Of a stretch of DNA of 64,000 nt, positions 7,888-16,716 are shown one piece after another. This DNA comes from Pararhodobacter sp. SW119 (lineage in GTDB: Bacteria; Pseudomonadota; Alphaproteobacteria; Rhodobacterales; Rhodobacteraceae): contig NZ_JADDJF010000003.1 in the NCBI RefSeq assembly GCF_017811755.1, forward strand, positions 124,001 to 188,000, read 5' to 3'. The first letter of the stretch is position 1; each line of letters opens with the position of its first letter. The position numbers and the translations under genes are program-made. A model generated the notes under the pieces. It had not been told where the DNA came from, made no database searches, and worked only from the letters and a program-made list of their open reading frames with translations.

Positions 7888-9618
7888 ATGACACCCTTCG
7901 ATGAAACCGCGGCATCCCCTGAACACATGCCAGGCGAACCCATGCCGTGGGATCGTGTGCGTCTGGCACTGACGCTGCTCATGGTCGATCCCTGCAGGCT
8001 CGGGGGACTTTGGCTGCGGGCGCGGGCCAGCCCACTGCGCGACCGGGTGACCGGCGCGCTCGCGCCAATGAGCCCCCGCAAGATACATACCGCCATCGAC
8101 GACACCGCGCTTTTCGGTGGGCTTGATCTGGCCGGGACGCTCGCCGCGGGTCGACCGGTCCACACCCGCGGACTATTGGCTGACGGGGGGGTGGTTCTGC
8201 TTTCGATGGCCGAGCGCTGTCCCGCCGGACTGGCCGCGCGGCTTGGACAGGCGCTGGATTGCATCCCCTCGGAAGGGCGCGCTCGCACCTGCCTGATCGC
8301 GGTGGACGAAGGCGCCGGGTCGGAGGAGGGTCTGCCGCAGGCCCTCGCGGACCGGCTGGGGCTTTTCCTGTCGCTTGACGGCCTTGCCTGGGCGGATACG
8401 GCGCCGCTTGCTGTGCCCGAAGCCGCCCTTGCCGCGGCGCGCGCACGGCTCGCCCTGCTGCCGCACGATCCGTCCGCGCTCGATCGGCTGGTGGAAAGCG
8501 CCGCACAGCTTGGCATCGACAGCGCGCGCGCGCCGCTGCTGGCGCTGAACTGCGCGCGCGCCGCCGCCGCGTGGCGTGGACATCCGCAGATCACGCCGGA
8601 GGATCTGGTCGCCGCCGCGGAACTTGTCTACGCGCATCGCGCAACCGCCCTGCCACCCAGCGAGGATGAAGCGCAGCCAACTCCCCCCCGCCCCGATCCG
8701 GCCACGGGGTCGGAGCCGGAGACCGAACAGGACCAACCGGACGCCTTGCCAGACGAAACGCTTGTCGAAGCCGCGCGTGCCGCGCTTCCGCCCGACCTGA
8801 TGGCGCGGCTTGCCGGACTTCGCGGCGCGAAAGCGATGCGCGCGCAGGGGTCCGGCGCGGGGAGCGCCAACAACTCTTTCGTGCGCGGACGCCCGCTGCC
8901 GGCGCGGCGTGGCACGCCAGGTTCCGGACAGCGGATCGATCTTGTCGCAACCCTGCGCGCCGCTGCCCCTTGGCAGGTCTTGCGCCAATCGATGCGGCGT
9001 GGCGACCGGCTTGTGATCCTGCCCGGCGACATGCGCATCCGTCGCCACGAGGAGCGCAGCACGCGCGTCCTGATCTTCGCCGTCGACACCTCGGGTAGCC
9101 AGGCGATGACGCGAATGGCCGAGGCCAAGGGCGCAATCGAGTTGCTGCTGGCCGAGGCCTATGCGCGGCGCGATCACGTGGCGCTGGTCACCTTTCGCGG
9201 CGACACGGCGGACCTGACGCTGCCGCCGACCCGGTCGCTGGTTCAGGCCAAGCGCCGCCTTGCCGGGCTTCCGGGCGGTGGGGGAACGCCGCTGGCCGCC
9301 GGCCTTCAGACCGCGCTTTCCGCGGCTCAGCAGGCGCGCAGCAAGGGCATGACGCCGGTCATCGCGGTCCTTACCGACGGACGCGCCAATATCTCGCTGG
9401 ACCGACGCCCCGGTCGAGAGGCTGCGGCCGCGGATGCGACCCGCATCGCCCGTGCCATCGCGGCAAGCGGCGTGGGGTCAATCGTCATCGACACGGGTGT
9501 CCGCCCGCAACCGGCGCTGGACGCGCTTGCAAGAGCCATGGGGTCCGAATGCCTTGCCCTTCCCAGGGCCCGCGCGCCGCAGCTTTCGGCCGCGCTTGGC
9601 GCGCTCATGGGCGCATGA
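7888..9618 (+). CDS. bchD: Magnesium chelatase subunit BchD
   Basis: This is the 576-aa platform subunit of Mg-chelatase. It has an N-terminal degenerate AAA+ domain without a clear Walker A, a Pro/acid-rich linker around residues 255-300, and a C-terminal von Willebrand A domain. The MIDAS motif DTSGS is near residue 400, followed by TDGRANISLD. The first ATG (7888) is taken; MPGEPMPWDRV at 7927 is an alternative start that keeps the whole AAA+ region. The 73-bp gap after bchI is the largest in the operon. Confidence 0.95.
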   Translation: MTPFDETAASPEHMPGEPMPWDRVRLALTLLMVDPCRLGGLWLRARASPLRDRVTGALAPMSPRKIHTAIDDTALFGGLDLAGTLAAGRPVHTRGLLADGGVVLLSMAERCPAGLAARLGQALDCIPSEGRARTCLIAVDEGAGSEEGLPQALADRLGLFLSLDGLAWADTAPLAVPEAALAAARARLALLPHDPSALDRLVESAAQLGIDSARAPLLALNCARAAAAWRGHPQITPEDLVAAAELVYAHRATALPPSEDEAQPTPPRPDPATGSEPETEQDQPDALPDETLVEAARAALPPDLMARLAGLRGAKAMRAQGSGAGSANNSFVRGRPLPARRGTPGSGQRIDLVATLRAAAPWQVLRQSMRRGDRLVILPGDMRIRRHEERSTRVLIFAVDTSGSQAMTRMAEAKGAIELLLAEAYARRDHVALVTFRGDTADLTLPPTRSLVQAKRRLAGLPGGGGTPLAAGLQTALSAAQQARSKGMTPVIAVLTDGRANISLDRRPGREAAAADATRIARAIAASGVGSIVIDTGVRPQPALDALARAMGSECLALPRARAPQLSAALGALMGA

Positions 9619-9621
9619 CGG

Positions 9622-10548
9622 ATGGTGCTTCGCCCGCTTCCAGACCGCTTGCCGCATGACTGGCCGCTTCGCGCGGCGTCGCGGCGGGTGCTGTGCCGGC
9701 CCCATGACTGGCATGTCCAGATCACGGGCGAGGGGACCGACATCCTGCTGCTGCATGGTGCGGGCGCGTCTTCGCACAGCTGGGTCGGCCTGCGCCCGCA
9801 CTTGCCGGGCTACAGGCTGATCGCACCGGACCTGCCCGGTCAGGGCTTTACCCGCGCGGGGCGGCCGCGGTTTGGCTTGGATGAAATGGCCGACGATCTG
9901 GTCACGCTTTGTGCCGATCAGGGTTGGCGGCCGCGCGCGATCATCGGGCATTCCGCCGGGGCGGCGATCGCGTTTCGCCTGTCCGAGGTCATGCCTTGCG
10001 GTGCCTCCTGCATCGTGGGCATCAATGCTGCGCTGGGTTCGTTCGACGGGTTCGCGGGCTGGCTGTTTCCCAAGCTGGCGCGCGCCATGACGCTAAGCCC
10101 GTTCGTGTCGCATATGGTGACGCGCTACGCCTCGAAACCGCCGCGGATCGAGGGGCTGATCGCCTCCACCGGCTCGACCCTGCTGCCGGCGGAGCTTTCC
10201 CGCTATCTGAGGCTTTTCACCTCGCCGGGGCATGTCGAGGCGACACTGAACATGATGGCGGATTGGCATCTGGACCCGCTGCTGGAGCGTCTGCCGCAAA
10301 TGCGCGTCCCGGTGCTGCTGCTTACCGGCGCGGGCGATCTGGCCGTCCCCCCGGACGTGTCGAAACGCGCAGCGGACCGTCTGCCGATGGGGGTCCATGT
10401 CGATCTGCCGGGTCTTGGTCACTTGGCGCACGAGGAAGCGCCCGAGGTTGTGGGGGCGGCAATGCTTCCCTTCCTCAGAAGCCACGGTCACGCGTCGCTC
10501 GACAGGCACGACAGGACGGCATCCGGCGGCTCCGCGACCGCCGGGTAA
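9622..10548 (+). CDS. bchO: BchO-family alpha/beta hydrolase (Mg-chelatase-associated)
   Basis: This is a 308-aa alpha/beta hydrolase that follows bchID in purple bacteria; its exact reaction is not settled. It has the oxyanion-hole HGAGASSHSW (about residues 49-58), the nucleophile elbow GHSAGA (Ser about 111) and the C-terminal catalytic His in LPGLGHLAHEE. It starts 3 nt after the bchD stop. It is the last gene of the photosynthesis cluster here and faces sulP convergently. Confidence 0.88.
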   Translation: MVLRPLPDRLPHDWPLRAASRRVLCRPHDWHVQITGEGTDILLLHGAGASSHSWVGLRPHLPGYRLIAPDLPGQGFTRAGRPRFGLDEMADDLVTLCADQGWRPRAIIGHSAGAAIAFRLSEVMPCGASCIVGINAALGSFDGFAGWLFPKLARAMTLSPFVSHMVTRYASKPPRIEGLIASTGSTLLPAELSRYLRLFTSPGHVEATLNMMADWHLDPLLERLPQMRVPVLLLTGAGDLAVPPDVSKRAADRLPMGVHVDLPGLGHLAHEEAPEVVGAAMLPFLRSHGHASLDRHDRTASGGSATAG

Positions 10549-10575
10549 AGCGGATTTACCGGGGCTGCGCGGGGG

Positions 10576-10650
10576 TGTGCAAGTTGCACAAGGACCTTAA
10601 ATATTTGAAATCATGAGAAACTTGAAAAAATCGAAACCTTTTCTTAACTC
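10576..10650 (+). repeat. Intergenic element R1 (palindrome-YAAV/TGAW-TTAAC family)
   Basis: The palindrome TGTGCAA-G-TTGCACA (10576-10590, centre 10583) is followed by the box TAAATATTTGAA at 10598-10609, which begins 15 nt from the centre as in all family members. The TTAAC motif is at 10644-10648, 61 nt from the centre rather than 49-50. R1 thus looks like a variant with roughly one helical turn inserted. It lies between convergent bchO and sulP. Confidence 0.5.
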
Positions 10651-10667
10651 TGATTCCGACCGATTTC

Positions 10668-12473
10668 CTAGGCTGGATCATCCGCTTGCGAAGGATCGTC
10701 CGATGCCGCGGAACCGGGCGCGATCCGGCGGTCGAGGAGGGACGGATCGAGCGCTGCGATCGCCTGGTAATGGCTCAGGAAGATCTGGCCGCTCAGATGG
10801 TCCAGGAAGTCGGTGCGTTTCAACTGGTCCATCACCGGGCCCTTGACCTCGGACAGGTGGAAGGCGACGCCGATAGTCTTGAGTTGCTCGTTGATCGCCT
10901 CGAGGCTTTCGAGCGCGCTTGCGTCGATCTCGTTCACCGCCGGGCACATCAGCACGACGTGTTCGAGTTCCGGTCGCGCCGCCACCATGTCGTAGAGCCG
11001 ATCCTCGAGGTAGCGGGCATTGGCGAAATAGAGGCTCTCGTCGACGCGAAGGCTCAGGAGTCGGGGGCTTGTCCGCACGTCATGACGCAGGATGTTTCGG
11101 AAATGCTGGGTGCCCGGCACAAGGCCGACGACGGCCATGTGCGGCCGGCTGGTCCGGTAGAGGAACAGCGCGAGCGAGACTGCGACGCCGGCCACAACGC
11201 CCGCCTCCACCCCCAGTCCCAGGGTCAGGGCAATCGTCACCGCGACGGCGGCGAAATCGGCCTTCGAATAGTTCCAGGTCCGCTTCAGCACCCCCAGGTC
11301 CACCAGTCCCAGGACGGCGACGATGATGGTCGCCGCCAGCGTCGCCTGCGGCAGGTAGAAAAGCCACGGGGTCAGGAAGACCGTCCCCAGCGCGATGCCC
11401 CCCGCCGTGAAGGCGCCGGCGGCCGGGGTGCGGGCGCCTGCGTCGAAGTTCACCACCGAGCGCGCGAAACCACCGGTCACGGGAAACCCCCCGCTGACCG
11501 CCGACGCGACGTTCGAGGCGCCAAGGCCCACAAGCTCCTGATCGGGGTCGATCCGCTCGCGCCGTTTTGCCGCCAGCGTCTGCGCGACCGAGACCGATTC
11601 GACAAAGCCGATCACGCTGAGCAGAAGCGCCGCGCCGGCCAGCTGCAACCAGAGGCCGGGATCGAACGTTGGCAGGCCGAAGGGCGGCAGGCCGGAGGGG
11701 ATTTCGCCGACGATCCGCACGCCGGCATCCGCCAGCCCCAGTCCCGCCGCCGCCGCGATGGTCGCCACGACCGCAACGATGGGCGCGACCTTGGTGGCGA
11801 TGTCGGCCGCGCGCGCCGGCAGGCCAAGGCGGCGCAGGAGCGGGTTCAACCGGCTGCGCGCGGCAAAGAGGAATCCAAGCGTCGCAAGTCCCAGTTTCAG
11901 CGTCGGCAGGTTCGTCTGCCCCAGGTTGCCCGACAGGCTGACCAGCATCTCCGGCAGCGTATGCCCGCCCCCCGCGATGCCGAGGATATGCCGCAACTGG
12001 GACACGGCGATCAGCAGGCCCGAGGCGGTGATGAACCCCGCGATCACCGGATGGCTGAGGAAGTTGGCCAGAAAACCCAGCCGCAGCACCCCCATCGCCA
12101 TCAACATGAGACCGGAAAGCGCCGCCAGCGCCGCCGAGGCGGCGATTGCCCCCTCGACCGTGGTCAGGGCAAGCTGCCCAACCGCCGCCGCCGTCATCAA
12201 GGAGATCACCGCCACCGGCCCCACCGCCAGAGTCCGGCTGGTCCCGAAGATGGCGTAGGCCACCAGCGGCAGGATGCTTGCGTAAAGCCCGACCTGCGGC
12301 GGCAGCCCCGCCAGCATCGCGTAGGCAAGCGATTGCGGGACCAGCATGATCGTGACGATCACCGCGGCTAGCAGGTCGTCGGCCAGCGTCGAAAACCGGT
12401 AGTCCCGCCCCCAGTCGAGGATCGGGAGGAACCGGCGGACACCCCGCCCCTTGCCGTTCATCCTGTCAGTCAT
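10668..12473 (-). CDS. SulP-family anion (sulfate) permease with STAS domain
   Basis: This is a 601-aa inner-membrane SLC26/SulP transporter. It has an N-terminal transmembrane core starting with the family motif VPQSLAYAMLAGLPPQVGLYAS, followed by GPVAVISLM and an intracellular region GGFPVTGGFARSVVN. A C-terminal STAS domain (about residues 440-560, with VNEIDASALESLEAI) completes it. It is the last gene of a minus-strand sulfur module with a persulfide-dioxygenase-like enzyme and two YeeE/YedE proteins, so a sulfite/sulfate export role is plausible. The 152-bp gap before it suggests its own promoter or internal processing. Confidence 0.9.
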   Translation of the reverse strand: MTDRMNGKGRGVRRFLPILDWGRDYRFSTLADDLLAAVIVTIMLVPQSLAYAMLAGLPPQVGLYASILPLVAYAIFGTSRTLAVGPVAVISLMTAAAVGQLALTTVEGAIAASAALAALSGLMLMAMGVLRLGFLANFLSHPVIAGFITASGLLIAVSQLRHILGIAGGGHTLPEMLVSLSGNLGQTNLPTLKLGLATLGFLFAARSRLNPLLRRLGLPARAADIATKVAPIVAVVATIAAAAGLGLADAGVRIVGEIPSGLPPFGLPTFDPGLWLQLAGAALLLSVIGFVESVSVAQTLAAKRRERIDPDQELVGLGASNVASAVSGGFPVTGGFARSVVNFDAGARTPAAGAFTAGGIALGTVFLTPWLFYLPQATLAATIIVAVLGLVDLGVLKRTWNYSKADFAAVAVTIALTLGLGVEAGVVAGVAVSLALFLYRTSRPHMAVVGLVPGTQHFRNILRHDVRTSPRLLSLRVDESLYFANARYLEDRLYDMVAARPELEHVVLMCPAVNEIDASALESLEAINEQLKTIGVAFHLSEVKGPVMDQLKRTDFLDHLSGQIFLSHYQAIAALDPSLLDRRIAPGSAASDDPSQADDPA

Positions 12474-12553
12474 GGCATGAACTCCGCCGCGCGGCGCGGC
12501 CGGTTGAGAAACGGGTGGTCAGGTCATTGCGTGCGTCTTGCCCCAAGGGGGGC

Positions 12554-12613
12554 GCGCGGCCGGGACGCAACCGGCCGCGCCGGGTTGACGCCGGCGCCGG
12601 CGATGCCGGCGCC
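12554..12613. other. Two GC-rich stem-loops between MBL gene and sulP
   Basis: GCGCGGCCGG (12554-12563) pairs with CCGGCCGCGC (12571-12580) around a 7-nt loop. A second dyad lies at 12590-12613. Both follow the metallo-beta-lactamase stop on the minus strand. No U-tract follows, so they may mark mRNA 3'-end stabilisation or partial termination rather than a classical intrinsic terminator. Confidence 0.45.
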
Positions 12614-12625
12614 GATGCCCCGGGA

Positions 12626-13537
12626 TCAGAAACGGTTGACCGGGACTTTCAGGTAGTGCCGGCCGTCGCCCTCGGCCTTCGGCAGACGCCCGCCGCGGAG
12701 GTTGATCTGAAGTGCCGCGAAAATCCGATCCGGCAGCGACAGGGTCTTGTCGCGCGTCGTGCGCCGGTCGATCCACTCGGCGCGTTCCGTGCCATCCTTG
12801 ACATGGATGTTGCCGGCCTTGTGCTCGGCCACCGTCGCCTCCCACATCGGCTCGTCGCGCGTTTCGGTGCCGTAGTCGTGCCCGACGAAAAGCCGCGTCT
12901 TGCCCGGCAGCGCCAGGATCGCCTGGATCGAGTCCCACAGCGTTTCGGCGTCGCCGCCGGGAAAGTCGGCGCGCGAGGTGCCCGCATCAGGGTTCATCAG
13001 CGTGTCATGCACGAAGGCCGCGTCGCCGCAGACATAGGTGATCGACCCCAGCGTGTGGCCGGGCGAGAGCATCACGCGCGTCTCCAGATCGCCGATCCGG
13101 AAGCTCTCGCCCTCGGCGAACAGGCGGTCGAAGTCCCGGTCGGGGTCGTAGGCGCCGGGGGTGTTGTAGATCTCTTCCCAGATGCCCGCGATCTCGTGGA
13201 CTTTGGCGCCGATTGCGGCGGGCGCCCCGGTCCGTTCCTTCAGTTGCGCCGAGGCCATCAGGTGGTCCGCATGTGGGTGGGTGTCGAGCACCCATTCGAC
13301 CGTGAGCCCGTTTTCGCGCACCAGGTCGAGCACCTGTTCCAGGCTTTCGGTGCTGGTGCGGCCGTGCTTGGGGTCGAAGTTCCAGACGACATCGATCAGC
13401 GCCGCCTTCTTCGTCTTCGGGTCCGCGCAGATATACTGGATCGATCCGGTGTCGGGCTCGTAGATGCCCCAGACATCGGGGCTTTGCGGCCCGCTCGAGG
13501 GCGAGAAACGAACGACGGGTTCCTTGAGCTTGCTCAT
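12626..13537 (-). CDS. Metallo-beta-lactamase-fold hydrolase, persulfide-dioxygenase-like (Blh type)
   Basis: This 303-aa MBL protein has the metal motif THPHADHL (H87, H89, D91, H92), the distal LSPGHT and VGHD histidines. Its overall arrangement resembles ETHE1/Blh-type sulfur (persulfide) dioxygenases, which oxidise glutathione persulfide to sulfite. The start ATG overlaps the upstream YeeE-type gene (TGATG), showing coupled translation. Context with YeeE/YedE and SulP supports sulfide/persulfide detoxification. The exact substrate is inferred. Confidence 0.82.
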   Translation of the reverse strand: MSKLKEPVVRFSPSSGPQSPDVWGIYEPDTGSIQYICADPKTKKAALIDVVWNFDPKHGRTSTESLEQVLDLVRENGLTVEWVLDTHPHADHLMASAQLKERTGAPAAIGAKVHEIAGIWEEIYNTPGAYDPDRDFDRLFAEGESFRIGDLETRVMLSPGHTLGSITYVCGDAAFVHDTLMNPDAGTSRADFPGGDAETLWDSIQAILALPGKTRLFVGHDYGTETRDEPMWEATVAEHKAGNIHVKDGTERAEWIDRRTTRDKTLSLPDRIFAALQINLRGGRLPKAEGDGRHYLKVPVNRF

Positions 13538-13977
13538 CAGTTTGCTCCTTTCGGGGACAAAATGGGAAGGGACTTGGCGTACGCACCGAACCAGAGGCCG
13601 AACAGCATCGCTGGCACGAAGACCAGGGTGCCGGGCGCCAGCAGCGGCAGCGCGGTCAACGCCGGACCCGGGCAGAAGCCGCCGATGCCCCAGCCGATGC
13701 CGAAGATCGCGGCGCCGGCGATCAGCGGCCGGTCGAGTGTGGTGCTCGTCGGCACGTCGAATGTTTCGCTCATCACCGGCGCCGATTGCCGCCAGGCCAG
13801 GCGGTAGCCGATGAAGGTGACACCGGCCGCACCGGCCATCACGAAGGCCAGGCTGGGGTCCCAGGCGCCGGCGAGGTCAAGAAAGTTCAGCACCTTGGCC
13901 GGGTTGGCCATGCCCGAGATGACCAGGCCGAGGCCGAAGACGAGGCCCGAAAGAAATCCTAGGAAACTGCGCATCAT
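13537..13977 (-). CDS. YeeE/YedE-like half-transporter (PmpB/DUF6691 type)
   Basis: This is a 146-aa membrane protein with about four helices and the GFCPGPAL motif, whose cysteine is typical of YeeE/YedE sulfur-compound transporters. Starts at ATG 13975-13977 or 13972-13974 are both possible; they overlap the stop of the preceding half-transporter gene. The neighbouring gene is the complementary half with GCTSGHGVCG, so the pair probably forms one thiosulfate- or persulfide-related channel. Confidence 0.82.
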   Translation of the reverse strand: MMRSFLGFLSGLVFGLGLVISGMANPAKVLNFLDLAGAWDPSLAFVMAGAAGVTFIGYRLAWRQSAPVMSETFDVPTSTTLDRPLIAGAAIFGIGWGIGGFCPGPALTALPLLAPGTLVFVPAMLFGLWFGAYAKSLPILSPKGAN

Positions 13978-14432
13978 GCCCCTCCCAGTACATGCCGAAG
14001 GATGAAGACGGTGGCGGCGGCGGCGACCATGAAGGTAACGACCGCCACGGCCGAACGGGGCGACAGGCGCGCCAGGCCACAGACCCCGTGTCCCGAGGTG
14101 CAGCCCGATCCGATGGCCGTGCCGACCCCGACAAGAAGGCCCGCGATCATCATCCCGAACAGGTTGCCCGAGACGGTCTGCTCGACCGGGGCGCCGACAA
14201 GCAGCATCGCAAGGGGTGCGGCCAGAAGCCCGAGGACGAAGGCCACGCGCCAGCCGCGGTCCTGCGACACGCCCTCGGACGGAAGCAGGACGGAGAGCGC
14301 CCCGCGCGCGATGCCCGAAATGCCGGCGATGCGCCCGAAAAGCGCCATGACCATGACGGCGCTCAACCCGATCAGGATGCCGCCGCCGAGCGACAGCCAG
14401 GGGGTGAACTCTGTGGGCGTGATGGGTCCCAT
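13974..14432 (-). CDS. YeeE/YedE-like half-transporter (PmpA type)
   Basis: This is a 152-aa membrane protein with several hydrophobic helices and the diagnostic GCTSGHGVCGLARLSPRS motif of the YeeE/YedE family near residues 106-123. It is the first gene of the minus-strand sulfur operon and starts at ATG 14432. A short A/T-rich dyad at 14474-14497 lies upstream. Comparable operons in other proteobacteria are controlled by an ArsR-type persulfide sensor (BigR), but no such gene is visible in this window. Confidence 0.83.
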   Translation of the reverse strand: MGPITPTEFTPWLSLGGGILIGLSAVMVMALFGRIAGISGIARGALSVLLPSEGVSQDRGWRVAFVLGLLAAPLAMLLVGAPVEQTVSGNLFGMMIAGLLVGVGTAIGSGCTSGHGVCGLARLSPRSAVAVVTFMVAAAATVFILRHVLGGA

Positions 14433-14473
14433 GGTGCAGCAATCTCCGTTACTGTGGTTTCACGTTGGAGCGT

Positions 14474-14497
14474 ACATATTGCAATTTTATGATATGT
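14474..14497. promoter_or_regulatory. Candidate operator of the sulfur operon
   Basis: ACATAT (14474-14479) and ATATGT (14492-14497) form an inverted repeat around a 12-nt A/T-rich spacer, about 42 bp upstream of the first YeeE/YedE gene. The A/T-richness stands out from the surrounding GC-rich DNA. A winged-helix (ArsR/BigR-like) repressor site is a reasonable guess, but the regulator is not in the window. Confidence 0.4.
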
Positions 14498-14530
14498 TCA
14501 AGGGCTGCCTGCGCGCCTTTTTCGCGGAGG

Positions 14531-15169
14531 TCAGCCCAGTACCGCGCCCAGAGCGATCGCCGCCGCGGCCTGGACCGGATCGACGACCGCGATGCCGAGG
14601 TCGCTTTCGAGTTGCGCGCGGCGCGGGGCGAAACCCGCGCAACCCGGCACCAGCGCCCCGGCGCCCATGTCGCGCAGCTTGCGCCCGACGGCGAGCGTGC
14701 GCGCATAGACCTCGTCCGAGGTGCCGGCATCTTCGGCGCTGACGCCGCCAAGATCCATCTCGCCCGCCAGCCGGTCGAGGACACCCATCATCCGCATCTT
14801 GCGCATGTGCCGCGGGATCGACTTCGGCCCCAGCGCGATGATGCCGAAGCGGTCGGCCCGCGCCAGAGCGGTCAGGATGCCGGCCTCCTGAATGCCGATG
14901 ACGGGCCGCGCGGTCAGGCTGCGCGCCATGTCCAGCCCGGGGTCGGAAAAGCAGGCGATGACATAGGCGTCGGCCTCCGGGTCGGCCTTGATGCGCTCGG
15001 CCAAGGCCAGCCCGGCGCGGGCCACGTCTTCCTCGGTCATGATGGTGGCGGGGCTTTGGGCGATGTCGATGCAGTCGAATTGCGCGCCCTGAAAGCCCGC
15101 CAGCGCTGTCCCCAGCCCCGCTGTCACGACGGCGGAGGAATTGGGGTTGATGACCAGGATGCGTTTCAC
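14531..15169 (-). CDS. Asp/Glu/hydantoin racemase family protein
   Basis: This is a 212-aa cofactor-independent racemase-fold protein. It has the N-terminal INPNSS motif typical of hydantoin/allantoin racemases and two catalytic-type cysteines (in VIACFSDPGL and LVPGCAGFAP). Its ATG overlaps the stop of the upstream hydantoinase gene (ATGA, 15166-15169). The pair may racemise and open 5-substituted hydantoins or a related cyclic ureide. No N-carbamoylase gene is adjacent. Confidence 0.82.
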   Translation of the reverse strand: MKRILVINPNSSAVVTAGLGTALAGFQGAQFDCIDIAQSPATIMTEEDVARAGLALAERIKADPEADAYVIACFSDPGLDMARSLTARPVIGIQEAGILTALARADRFGIIALGPKSIPRHMRKMRMMGVLDRLAGEMDLGGVSAEDAGTSDEVYARTLAVGRKLRDMGAGALVPGCAGFAPRRAQLESDLGIAVVDPVQAAAAIALGAVLG

Positions 15170-16623
15170 GGCCGGATCTCCGCGCCGAAGTTCTGCGCCG
15201 GGTCCATCTCGGGGATAAGCGGCGCGTCGGGGTCGGGGCGGTAGGGCTGGCGCGCGACAAAGCGGCCGCGTCCGCGTTCAGCGCGCAGCTCGCCCGCCTC
15301 GACGATCACTTCGCCGCGGCTGAGGACATGCGTCGGCCAGCCGGTCAGGCGCATCCCCTCGAAGGGGGTGTAGTCCATCGCGTCGTGCTGGTCGGCCGCG
15401 GTGACGGTGCGCGTCTCCTCTGGGTCCCATAGGACGATGTCGGCGTCATAGCCGGGCAGCAGCGCGCCCTTGCGGTCCATCCCGAAGACCCGGGCGGCAT
15501 TGGCCGAGGACAGCGCCACGAATTGCTGCAGCGTGATCCGCCCCGCCCCGACCCCTTCGGCAAAGAGGTAGGGCAACCGCGCGGCGATCCCCGGCATGCC
15601 ATTGGAAATGGCGGGATAGGCGGGCTCGGGTCCCTTGGCGAACTTGCCCGACGCGTCGAAGCGGTAGGGCGCGTGATCGGACGAGACGCTTTCGAACGTG
15701 CCGCTCCGGACGTGCTGCCACAGCACCGCCTGTGTCGCCGCGTCGCGCAGGGGCGGCGAGCAGATGTATTTCGCCCCCTCCATCCCCGGGCGGTCGAGGT
15801 CGTCGCGGGTCAGGGCCAGGTATTGCGGGCAGGTTTCGGCGTGGATCGGCAGCCCCTCGGCGCGGGCGCGGGCGACCAGATCGGCCCCCTCGGGCGTCGA
15901 GACATGGACGACGAAAAGCCCGGCGCCGACCAGCCGCGCCAGCGAGATCGCGCGGTTGATCGCCTCGGCCTCGGCCAGCGCAGGGCGCGAGACGGCGTGG
16001 TAGCGCGGCGCCGTCAGCCCGGCGTCCGCCAGCCGCGCGTTCATCCACTTGATCATGTCGTTGTTCTCGGCATGCACCATGGTCAGCGCGCCGTGCTGGC
16101 GCGCGACCGTCAGGATGTCGAGCATGCCGCGGTCGCCCAGGTTCATCAGGTCGTAGGTCATGAAGACCTTGAACGAGGTGATGCCGCGGGCGAAGGCGCG
16201 GGGCAGTTCGTCCTGCAAAACGGCCGGTGTCGGGTCCGAGATGATCAGGTGGTAGGAATAATCGATCACCGAATTCGGCGCGGCCCGGTCGTCATAGGTG
16301 CGCAGGACCGCGTCGATCGATTCGCCGCGGTGCTGGGCGGCGAAGGGGATGAAGCTGGTGTTGCCGCCGAACGCGGCCGAGACCGAGCCTGTGTGGTAGT
16401 CATCCGCGGTCATCAGCCCGGTAGAGCTTTCCTGCGCGATATGCGCGTGCCCCTCGATCCCGCCGGGCACGACGATCCGGCCCGTCGCGTCGATCCGGCG
16501 CGCGCCGCCGTCAAGGCGGTCACCCAACGCGGCGATGCGGCCATCCCGGATGCCGATGTCACCCGTCCAGGTTTCGGACGGCGTGGCGACGGTGCCACCG
16601 TGAATGACCGTATCGAAGTCCAT
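15166..16623 (-). CDS. Dihydropyrimidinase/hydantoinase-like cyclic amidohydrolase
   Basis: This is a 485-aa amidohydrolase-superfamily enzyme. The metal-binding HAH sits in GGIEGHAHIAQE. The lysine expected to be carboxylated is in TSFKVFMTYD, with histidines in MVHAENND and FVVHVST and the catalytic Asp in SSDHAPY. The first motif reads GHAH rather than the usual DxHxH, as in some hydantoinase and allantoinase relatives. It is followed directly by an overlapping racemase gene. Substrate is uncertain: hydantoin, dihydropyrimidine or allantoin. Confidence 0.82.
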   Translation of the reverse strand: MDFDTVIHGGTVATPSETWTGDIGIRDGRIAALGDRLDGGARRIDATGRIVVPGGIEGHAHIAQESSTGLMTADDYHTGSVSAAFGGNTSFIPFAAQHRGESIDAVLRTYDDRAAPNSVIDYSYHLIISDPTPAVLQDELPRAFARGITSFKVFMTYDLMNLGDRGMLDILTVARQHGALTMVHAENNDMIKWMNARLADAGLTAPRYHAVSRPALAEAEAINRAISLARLVGAGLFVVHVSTPEGADLVARARAEGLPIHAETCPQYLALTRDDLDRPGMEGAKYICSPPLRDAATQAVLWQHVRSGTFESVSSDHAPYRFDASGKFAKGPEPAYPAISNGMPGIAARLPYLFAEGVGAGRITLQQFVALSSANAARVFGMDRKGALLPGYDADIVLWDPEETRTVTAADQHDAMDYTPFEGMRLTGWPTHVLSRGEVIVEAGELRAERGRGRFVARQPYRPDPDAPLIPEMDPAQNFGAEIRP

Positions 16624-16716
16624 GTCGCTGCCCCATCAGGATCGCCGGCACCCGGCTGCCGCGGCGCGACCGAAGCACAGCGCGCGGGCAGGCGCAACAA
16701 TTTCGGCGGCAGGGCC

